Part shown: piece by piece, positions 56,015 through 64,000 of the stretch | How the letters are laid out: every line of letters begins with the position of its first letter | Numbering within the stretch: position 1 is the stretch's first letter | Notes under the pieces: model-generated | Database searches by the model: none | What the model was told of the DNA's origin: nothing | Seen by the model: the letters and a program-made list of their open reading frames with translations, nothing else | Assembly: GCF_000003815.2 (NCBI RefSeq) | Contig: NC_049997.1 | Span: forward strand, 7,186,695 to 7,250,694 | Reading direction: 5' to 3' | DNA length: 64,000 nucleotides | Source: Branchiostoma floridae | Lineage: Eukaryota > Chordata > Leptocardii > Amphioxiformes > Branchiostomatidae | Program-made: the position numbers and the translations under genes

Positions 56015-56544
56015 ACTCCAGACCAAACGTTTCCAAATTGATTGATAATTTTCCTTTAAAATCTTGTATGTATATGTATACACTTGCTGGATCCGTCACC
56101 CACTCCTGTACTTATTTGATCACATTGTTTTGTCCTTTGTTTATTTTATTTTTAAATGTCCTAGTGGTTAACATGTTAATATTAGCTCGGCTAGAGTGCA
56201 TTCACCACTATGTCTTGTCTATATGTATACCAATTTAAAAAAACAGCACTATCTTGTTAGATAAAGGGGGTGGTAAAAGACGCCATCCACACTAGGGTAA
56301 AAATAAAACTCGACTACTAATGAAGGCCCAGGAAAGTTTCGCCGGGGCATTTTCATTGAAGCTCATCTGTGTTGGTAACACTCCCGTTAGTAATTATAGT
56401 ACAATGCCAAACTACCTTCCAACACAAAAGTACACACGGATCAAATTTTTAACGACCACTGTCGCCTTCTACAGGATCAATACCGATGACCAAATATTTC
56501 AAAACGCAAACTCGCGAGAGTTATACAGATACGAGACGCCAGCG

Positions 56545-56727
56545 AGTGGCCAATGGACCGATCCCAAAACCCCGCCCCCTGTTCGATCATGGTTCTATTT
56601 CGAACACCTCCGTCAAAAATAGCCATTTCTGTCCCACTGTGGCAGTTTTTGACGGTGGTGTTCGAAATAGAATAGGGGGTTCTATTTGTTCGATATGGCG
56701 TTCGACAGGATCGGTCCATTGGTCGTA
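56545..56727. mobile_element. Hairpin MITE with GGACCGATCC ends
   Basis: Outer inverted ends GGCCAATGGACCGATCC and GGATCGGTCCATTGGTC. Inner arms GTTCTATTTCGAACACC and TCCGTCAAAAAT pair with TTTTTGACGGTGGTGTTCGA then AATAGAA. The central loop is short, so almost the whole element could fold. Confidence 0.8.
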
Positions 56728-58676
56728 GAGGCATGTTAGCCCTGGAGCCGAGGAGCTGCGCTGTTAACGCCTTGCCTACAGCCTGGCTTCCAAAATAATC
56801 AAATCAACAAGTTTCTGTCCTGGCCTTTAACCGAGTTTATCAAGTTCTCGACCATAGCTACCCTATCTGAAATCCTATCAGTCTTGCTCCTCCGAAGTGA
56901 GAAGAACTGATAGGACTCGCACATTCTGCCATCCAATCGGAAAACGAGAAAAGACGATTGCCCGAGAACTTCGGCATGTAATCGCGCTGGATATTCATTT
57001 CACTGCGTCGTTTACACTATGATCACCTCAAAACCATTACAGGTTCGAGTTTCCCCCGATAGCGTAACTGTTACATCTTGTAGGGTAATCTTTAGTGCAA
57101 GTCATAAAGAACGACCTTAGAACTATTTTCAAAAGTAGTGGGAGCTTTACTTTACTTTTACGACCTTGGCGGACACAAAGTTTTGTTGCACAGAGTGAGA
57201 GGATGACGTTATCGTTTTGGCTACAGTACAGTATTAAATCGCTAGATGACGTGCGGGAGACACGAAAAAATAGAGACGTCACTGTAGATCATCAATTTAG
57301 TTTCGTAAACGTACGTTGCATGAAACTGTCATGAACTGTTAAAAAACATATTTATGAGAAAATATTGCTATTTTTGCCATTTTTTTATAATCTATGGGGC
57401 ATGCGCACGTGGTCTCCCTGCAACAATTATGTAATACGTAGTTTGTGTATCCCAATTAGAGAAATTAGAAAGAAGCTAAATCAGAAAAAGTACAAATTAG
57501 AAATACAACATAAATCTTAAAACTCCGCACGAACATAAACATCTAACGTTATACATTTGTACATATTAATCTTTCAAAAAAGATATGTGCCTACAGATAT
57601 ACCTCCCTCCACGCTTAGATATACATCTTTCAAAAAAGAAGAAAATATTTATTGCACGACAATTGTACATGGACAAAGTATGGCAACAGCTATTACATAA
57701 AGTACAAAATAGGTGTATAGACTAAGGCTTAACATCCTAGTTAACATAACAATAAGGGCTAACATAATTCATTCATATAGTATCATAATGAAGTAGGCTA
57801 ATCATTAGCTTCAGTATTCTTTCTAATAGCAAAGCAGTCCTTGATATATTTGCCTATTTTTAAAAAGATGTGTGTCTACAAATATAGCCAGCCCCGCCTC
57901 CACCCCACACTTAAAACATCTATCAGATCGCTTGAAGTGTTGCAGTTTGCGCTGGCGTGAAATGAAAAGCGAGATTCACCGTCTCGGACGGCGCAGGCTA
58001 TTAGCCGGCGGCTTCTTGAGTCAGTGCATCTAGATTAAGAGATAATGTGACGATACCAACAACTCTTCGCCGGGAAGCTCCACATAAGAGCCGGGAGAAA
58101 TGAGTCGTATCTGTCTGTCTTGGGTTAGGCTTACCTAAAAGAGCGCACAAATTAACTCGTAGATTTGGTCCGCTGTATAGCGCATCGCCTTGCATTTAGA
58201 TAAGATCTATTGACTTTGAAATTGGAAGCCCACTGGTCTCTTTATGTGCGAAGGAAAATATAGCAAAGATTAAGATGAGATAACTTAAATGAGACTCTTC
58301 AACTAAACGATAATGCGTACAACATATTTACAACGATATGAGATGTGACAAAGCTACCCCTCCATGTAAAAATCACAAAAAAAGAACCCTAGCTATTATA
58401 CGGCCGGGACGTTTGCGGAAACGAAAAGTAAAACTTATGTTAATAAATATGCACATGTTTTTCCGTTGAATTAATTGTGGTACGTTTTGTGACTTTGTTG
58501 TCTTTAATAATAATCTTTATTGCAATTCATGCAAAAATTGTCTTTAATATCATGCTCTGTACGGTAACTACACCCGTCTGCTTCGTTACGCTCTGAATGT
58601 ACCCTGGCAAAGTCGCATTGGAAACAAAATTGACAATTGACTTCCCCCGATCTCTAGAACTATTTAGAAAAGAATA
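56728..58676. other. Gene-poor stretch with a LINE 3'-UTR-like tail
   Basis: No gene supported. At about 57640-57700, ATATTTATTGCACGACAATT then GTACATGGACAAAGTATGGC resembles the reversed 3' end of an invertebrate LINE; a similar CTTTATTGCAATTCATGCAA lies near 58511-58530. The minus-strand frame at 58130-58195 ends in a donor-like GTAAGC, but its splice phase does not fit mini-mucin B. Confidence 0.35.
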
Positions 58677-58912
58677 CTGGCTCTTGCTGGCCATGTAGCA
58701 CGTCATGAGGAGATGGCTGCCAAAGTTCTCCTCTGGGAACCTGACGAAAAGAGAAAAAGGGGACGGCCGAACCTGACACTTAAGAAAGTTTTGGAGGAGG
58801 AGGTTGGTTTAAAGGACTACAACTTGCTAGCCGCCATGCTAGATAGAGATACGTGGTCGGACATTGTTAATTAATGGCACCTCATACGAGGATGAACTGA
58901 ACTGAACTGACT
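58677..58912 (+). pseudogene. LINE reverse-transcriptase 3' end
   Basis: The frame 58677-58874 encodes a C-terminal LINE polyprotein motif: L-A-G-H-V-A-R then K-V-L-L-W-E-P-D-E-K, R-K-R-G-R-P-N-L-T-L and A-A-M-L-D-R-D-T-W, then a stop. The short 3' UTR (GGCACCTCATACGAGGATG) ends in ACTGA repeats. It matches the tail at 13809-13911. The 5' part is missing, as in typical dead-on-arrival insertions. Confidence 0.8.
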
Positions 58913-59299
58913 TCGTTGCCAAATTGGAAATGTGACCCAAGCATAAATGGTTAGCTATCCCCTACGAATGACTACTTTGGGGAATCACTAACACTTAACT
59001 GTGGTATTAAAAATCTCTCACAAAAAAAAATTTCACGGAGGATTTTTTCTTGTCGCTCAACTTTCCATGATTGATTCTACGAATGCCTCCTCTTCCTGCT
59101 GTAACTGCTACATAATTGATGCTGATCCGATTCCATCTAAAACCGGGGACAAGTAAAAAAAAGATGTCCGCCTACAAGGGTCGGGCTCAGGTCACCTGGC
59201 GGCGGTGAAATGTCGTTCGATCCGTTCTGCTGCGTTCCCGCCGTACCTGGCGGGATATATGGTCCGTCCTAATGCGTATTGATGCTGTCCGGCTGGCCG

Positions 59300-59307
59300 T
59301 GACGTCA
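59300..59307. promoter_or_regulatory. Perfect CRE palindrome
   Basis: TGACGTCA inside a locally GC-rich stretch (59180-59340). It might belong to an upstream promoter of mini-mucin B or an unseen gene; no start codon or exon was tied to it. Confidence 0.25.
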
Positions 59308-59456
59308 CACCGTGCACACACGCAGACGACAATCCATTTATTAAAACCCCTGTGACGCCCTACAGGAAGTACTCTATTACCACTCAGGAGAAAATTATTT
59401 CTGTTCTTGTACACGTATTTTATTAGTCCCTGGTGACCCTTGGGCAATGCCGAAGG

Positions 59457-59545
59457 AAAATCAGCTTCCGAAAAAAAAAGAATTAATTTTCTCCTCACAT
59501 CAAGTCGAGGAGAAAATTAATTCCTTTTTTTTGGAAGCTGATTTT
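59457..59545. repeat. 89-bp near-perfect hairpin
   Basis: Left arm AAAATCAGCTTCCGAAAAAA continuing to AATTAATTTTCTCCTC, a 10-base loop, then GAGGAGAAAATTAATTCC through GGAAGCTGATTTT. Arms are about 39 bp with one or two mismatches. It could be a tiny foldback element; a transcript would fold like a small-RNA precursor. Confidence 0.85.
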
Positions 59546-60875
59546 AAAAGGCTCTTCCAAGAAAAAAAGAGTATTCTAACGGTAAGAAATTATGTAGCCG
59601 TTTTGCACAGATTTTGTATGCAAGATTTGTGATGGTCCCTCACTATCCTCAAGCATTTTTTTCTCTTGTTGCATATAAAAATCGTTCTTCACAAACCAAA
59701 GTTGTGTTTTTTTTGTTTTCCGTGTCGTCCAGAATTTGCAACGGTCCCTACAGACCGGAGATTCTTACTCCCGTGTTCCTGATCCTGTGAAACCTGCAAT
59801 GGTCCCTACAAATGTATGCTCTCCGTGTTCATACTAGCCAAGCAGAGGTTCAGATCGGTTATTTTTTGACGACGTCGACCGGTGGACATAAAGAAAATGG
59901 TACAAAATAGATAGGCCGATAAAAACGTCTAAAATTTGAAAACACACTAAAAAGCAACCGAAGTCGAACCTCTGCTTGTTTTCCGATGACCCCACGGAAC
60001 CTGTAACGGTCTTGTAAAATCCGAAAGGCGTATTCTTACCGTTTGTCAAATCGTTTATAGATCTTTATTACGTATTCTGTAAGTAACGCCCCCTCCCCCA
60101 TAAACCAAACATTTGCTGTCTGCATCAGCCTGACCCGCTGCCCTATATCTCCCACGATATACCGTCGCGTCACTGGTACGCCGGTGAGTGCTTGGGTCGT
60201 GACCGGAATATGGAATCATTCGCACATGCTTCAGGGTGGCCGAACCGTGTGCTATTGTCAGTGTAATCCCCGTGAGAGTGTCTACCTTTTATTTTCAAGC
60301 ATGCATTGCTCAAGGACGTCAAAGCTACTTTCGGCCTTTTAACCGTAGATTAGATTTTTAGGGTACTTTTGATAGTATTTTGCAAGCAGAGGTTGCTTTC
60401 TGATAGCCCTCCCTCTACAAAGTCTATAGAATATACAGGGCAAAAGATACAACAACCGGAATAGCCAAATATCATCACAATCCGTTTAGAGGTTCAAAAG
60501 ATATTGCTGCGGACACACATTCATAGAAATATTCAAAACAAAACCAGGGGGCCCAAACATACATCATCCTTACATCAAAACCTATCTGCCACCAAATAAT
60601 CAAGAGCATAGCATGGCCAGGTACTAGGTCAAAAGATACAAAAGTTGTTCTGCTGCAGTACCAAGGTCATACACCAGGGGGCTCAAAATCGACATTTACC
60701 TTCGTCTTCCTAACCCAAAAATCATTGTAACACATCCAGAGGTTCTAGAGTTATGCTCAGTCGGACCACAGATATACGGACACGCAGAAACACAAACAGA
60801 CACGCCAAAAACTATACCTGTAGTTTTCATAGAGGTAACTATATACCGCCACCTTTAATCTGATTGGGTAGTGGG

Positions 60876-61281
60876 TAGGGCTGGGTACCGGTACAAAACC
60901 TGTTTTCTTATTGGACCGGTCCAGAAAACCGGACTTGCAAAAATTAGGTGGACCGGATGTTGGACCTATTAGAAAATTAACAGATTATTTCAGCAGGCAT
61001 TCACACGTTTTGGCGCTTGCAGGTGGAAGAAAATAACAAGAGTTAGTAGAATAGAGTTTATAGTCATTTCTACCAAGTTTAACAGCCAACCATACAGGTG
61101 CAGATAGCGTTGTAGGATTTTAAGACGCCAGTGTGAGTCTAATACTACACGAAACAAATTTCTTTGTAGTGAAATGGATCATTGGCATGAGTCATATTGA
61201 ATCAGGTCCAGGTTCAGGTCCTGATCCTCTGGACCTGAACCGGACCTGGACCTGAATTTTTTGTACCGGTACCCAGCCCTA
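60876..61281. mobile_element. hAT MITE with perfect 8-bp target duplication
   Basis: Ends TAGGGCTGGGTACCGGTACA and its reverse complement; GTAGTGGG occurs on both sides (60868-60875 and 61282-61289). The 406-bp element has internal GGACC/GGTCC-rich arms and no transposase. The 8-bp duplication and end type place it in the hAT superfamily. Confidence 0.92.
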
Positions 61282-61410
61282 GTAGTGGGTAAAAAGGAGG
61301 CAGCCTAGCTAGATGTAAGTCTCTGCAGAGCTGAGTGCCAGACATAACCACACAAACACACCAGACACAGCTCCGCACACAGGGAGTTCTGTAAGTCTGT
61401 ATTTTATCAG

Positions 61411-61743
61411 CTAAGCTGCTAATGGTTTCCCCTGACCCCCGACAGACCATGGCATAAACGGTTTGGGAATTGAACTTGACAAATAGATTGAGACATAATT
61501 TGATTTCAGAAGCATGTAGCTGATTTCTCCTCTAAATTGTTCTCGCTGTTTGTCCAAGTCTTCATTCTTCATTTTATCAACCCAAGGTTCCGGTATATTG
61601 TACAGCGACATCAGACAAACTTTTCGTTCGAACACTGTGTAGGACGCTTGAGTCTCGTTAAAACCTTTACGACCGGAAATTTCAACATTTTCCGCCGTCG
61701 TTCTTCTCTTTGGGGCAGAGCATCGTAACTCAGTGACATGCAC
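61411..61743 (-). CDS. Unrecognised 110-aa ORF, possible exon
   Basis: The frame has protein-like composition, for example C-L-M-S-L-Y-N-I-P-E-P-W-V then K-M-K-N-E-D-L-D-K-Q-R-E-Q-F-R-G. It starts with ATG at 61743 and ends at a stop, so it could be a single-exon gene or part of one. It faces away from the ORF starting at 61886, leaving about 140 bp between starts that could be a shared promoter. No family recognised. Confidence 0.3.
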   Translation of the reverse strand: MHVTELRCSAPKRRTTAENVEISGRKGFNETQASYTVFERKVCLMSLYNIPEPWVDKMKNEDLDKQREQFRGEISYMLLKSNYVSIYLSSSIPKPFMPWSVGGQGKPLAA

Positions 61744-61885
61744 GTTACACTCTGCTCATAAAAACTACCATTATTTATTCAATAAAGAGATGTTTTCCGG
61801 CTAATACAACAAGCGCTACTCTAATGGCATACTTCCTGTAACGTTAGAAGTTTCGCTGTCTATCTTCTAACCGAAATTGTGTGCC

Positions 61886-62062
61886 ATGGAAACTTTCTTC
61901 GTGAAATTAAGACCAATGTTGCCATACTCTCTTAAAACTAAAGATGAGGGAGAAGATTCTTATCTTTTAATTGGTACCTGCGGTTTTCTAACAACCAATA
62001 ACTTCAACTGTCGTCATACAAGTTTCCAAACTTCGAATTCCTTGCCGTTGCCGGGGGGCTAA
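61886..62062 (+). CDS. Unrecognised small ORF with a strong start context
   Basis: ATG in GTGCCATGG context opens M-E-T-F-F-V-K-L-R-P-M-L-P; the frame runs 58 codons. A GTACCT site after the Leu-Ile codons near 61973 could be a splice donor. It is divergent to the ORF at 61411-61743. No family recognised; may be non-coding. Confidence 0.22.
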   Translation: METFFVKLRPMLPYSLKTKDEGEDSYLLIGTCGFLTTNNFNCRHTSFQTSNSLPLPGG

Positions 62063-62976
62063 CTGCGGGTGATACGAGTAGAAATAGGAGTAAATGTACA
62101 GCCTGATGTACAGATTGTTAGACTGGTACATTAGTACACTAGTGTGGATAGTTTGTGTTATTTGCCATACACTGTACCTGATGCAATCGTTGTGCAATAA
62201 ACTCCATTTGACTTCTGTATGTATGTCTATGTCCATACGAGTGTCAGTGGAAAAATACCTAGGCAGAATAAGCAAAAAATCAAAATAAAGAATTATAAAA
62301 AATACAAAGGGAACAGGGTGATGTGAGATCTTTGATCTGTTAATGAAATACTTGGCCACCCAATACCATAAAGAATAGTTACCTGAGTGTACACCAGGGG
62401 TCTGTTATGGAGGCTATACAGAAAGCGTGGGTTTGCTGATTTCCACCGGTAAGTAAGACGTGGGCGTTGCTATGCCTGTGGGGAGTTGGGGCTATGTTCG
62501 CTATGTGTGCGCAGTTGAGAAAGGAGAAAGGCCAGACTTCTCAGAAACCATTACCAATCTCGCTGCTGGCAATATATGATCAACCGCAGGACTTGCAGCA
62601 TTTGGAAAGGCAATAAAAACTATATTAATCATTCATTATTCTTTCTATTCTTACGCTTCTCGAAATCTGTCCTTTTTCCGGGAGTTAACGTTCTTCTGTA
62701 ATTGTTTATTTTCTGACATGTTCGTCTGTCCATCCCTTAAACTTGTTCCCTACGTCTTTATCGAGCACTTGAATCTTTCACACCTTTCTTGTCTTTCTTT
62801 CGTGTCCTTTAGGCTTTTTATCTTTAAGCAATTTCTCTTTCCATTCCTCCTAGGCTTATCATCTGTATTTCTTGTCTTGTATATCTCCACAAAGTGGCTG
62901 CGCTTGCCGATCCACGATCCACGACCGATCAGCGATATGCAAAAGGACCAGAAACTTCCAGCGTAAGGTCTCATTG

Positions 62977-63036
62977 ATGTTTTACCCAGAGATCCGAGCC
63001 AAAAAATACAAGGCTGCATGGACGCGCGTTTTAGCG
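62977..63036 (+). CDS. Possible 20-codon first exon
   Basis: ATG then F-Y-P-E-I-R-A-K-K-Y-K-A-A-W-T-R-V-L-A followed directly by a GTGAGA donor in phase 0. The composition is credible for a coding exon, but no second exon appears before the window ends. Confidence 0.25.
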
Positions 63037-63847
63037 GTGAGAAATTCCCTTTTAGCCAGCGGAACTGATATCAAAAGTTAGATTGGTAAAAGATTGTTTG
63101 TAACTGAAGAAATGAGCAGGTAAAGTTTTGCATTCGCGCGCTAGCTCGGAGGTACACCGTCCTGCGTTCTGAGTGGTGCGGTTGTTCACTAACTGCAAAA
63201 AAGTGCCATTTGTGGGACTTGACTAATCGTAGTTTGTAATTGCTATAAAAAATGAACCTACGTATAGTTGACGTTGGCAATTTTTCCCCACAATATAGGG
63301 TAAATGTGCTCAACATAGAATGAAAAATCTGCTAAAATTTCACGTAGCTTCATTATGAACGCGCCCGTGTAAACCACGAATTATAACATAGAAGTCTGTG
63401 GGAAAAAGAAACTCATCAATGAGACCATAAAGGTGACAGCGGCTCTGTGGGAACCTCATTACTTCTTTACCTGGAAATGGTTGATAAGATTAAGAGTTTG
63501 ATCCTTCTGCCATTTCATCTCGGTTTGACGAGATTTTCGATGATTGGCTATCAACCTGTCAACTTCAATCTGAAACCCATCAGTCAGATAAAGAGGAGCG
63601 CTGCAGGTGCTAAGGGGGTAGATACATACCCTATAGCGGGATTATCAAGTACCCCCTTGGCAGTATTATCGAGACTGTGGGGACCAATCAGGATCCTTTT
63701 CTATGATTTAAAGACAGGTATTGTCTCGTCCATCATCTGACGAGCTCGCTCCTCCCATTGCCAAGTATTATCGATTTTGATTAAGCAGTACACAAAATAC
63801 CAAACTCTTTCCTGAACTAAGACAGAACTCCATGATTATTTACACAT

Positions 63848-64000
63848 TCATTTCATTTCATTTATTGGGAATGCAAACGATGCATGACAAGTGACAGTCA
63901 GGCAGCAGCAAGGCTGGTAGCGGCTACCACTGATACATACAACACGATACAAATCATTACAATGTACATTCTTAAATTTGTCCCTGGTACCAGTAGTCTG
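63848..64000 (-). mobile_element. LINE 3' tail, entering at the right edge
   Basis: CATTTCATTTCATTTATTGG then GAATGCAAACGATGCATGAC reads, on the minus strand, as the terminal tandem AAATG tail and AATAAA-like end of a LINE-type element that continues beyond the window. Confidence 0.4.

Noticed and set aside
55621-56045. Plus-strand ORFs over mini-mucin B exon (100 and 83 codons)
   Set aside because: They are shadows of the Pro/Glu-rich exon on the minus strand; only the minus frame has a signal peptide and fitting splice sites.
58001-58195. First exon of mini-mucin B ending in GTAAGC near 58133
   Set aside because: The ATG frames give phase 1 or a stop at the donor, while the next exon needs phase 0; the sequence is also not signal-peptide-like.

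Overview
This is a piece of an animal nuclear genome: genes with introns, GT-AG junctions that keep the reading frame, AATAAA signals, and many non-autonomous transposons and satellites. Gene content (TYMP, a five-exon UFSP1, a forkhead-like winged helix), Penelope-like and LINE fragments and dense small foldback elements suggest an invertebrate deuterostome. My best guess is a lancelet (Branchiostoma); this is inference, not proof. Two runs of exactly 100 N (4211-4310, 50141-50240) are scaffold gaps.

Layout. 1-1382: first coding exon of a thymidine phosphorylase gene on the minus strand; the rest lies outside the window to the left. 1698-12329: a 10.6 kb structure bounded by two nearly identical inverted arms, each about 345 bp plus a 51-bp minisatellite. 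Its interior holds a Penelope-like endonuclease remnant, a 146-bp tandem array and two PIF/Harbinger-like MITEs. The right arm ends 13 bp before the start codon of UFSP1, so UFSP1's promoter probably lies inside it. 12343-20446: a complete UFSP1 gene (UFM1 protease, 224 aa, Cys54/Asp182/His184), with LINE, hAT and mariner debris and a 183-bp tandem repeat in its introns. 21609-28006 (minus): a tiny three-exon gene for a 64-aa secreted, Thr/Asn-rich peptide with a GPI-anchor-like tail, resembling CD24/CD52 in design. 28100-38900: mostly gene-poor sequence with a LINE reverse-transcriptase remnant inside palindromic repeats, a segmental duplication, tRNA-like SINE pieces and a few weak ORFs. 38926-49643: a CCAAT/CRE promoter followed by a roughly ten-exon gene for an acidic, disordered nuclear protein with a divergent forkhead-like winged helix. 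50-54 kb: microsatellites and a 360-bp hairpin. 54647-56014 (minus): a second mini-mucin gene with the same exon phases and a similar C-terminus as the first. 56-64 kb: hairpins, LINE tails, a hAT MITE with a perfect 8-bp target duplication, and possible first exons near 61.4-63.0 kb.

How the genes relate. TYMP (nucleoside catabolism) and UFSP1 (UFM1 maturation) are transcribed away from the inverted structure and are functionally unrelated. The two mini-mucins are paralogues on the same strand, 33 kb apart. The large gene between them is probably a DNA- or chromatin-binding protein with possible SUMO-interacting motifs. The main open points are the origin of the inverted promoter arms, the mini-mucin family, and the identity and one frame conflict of the winged-helix gene.
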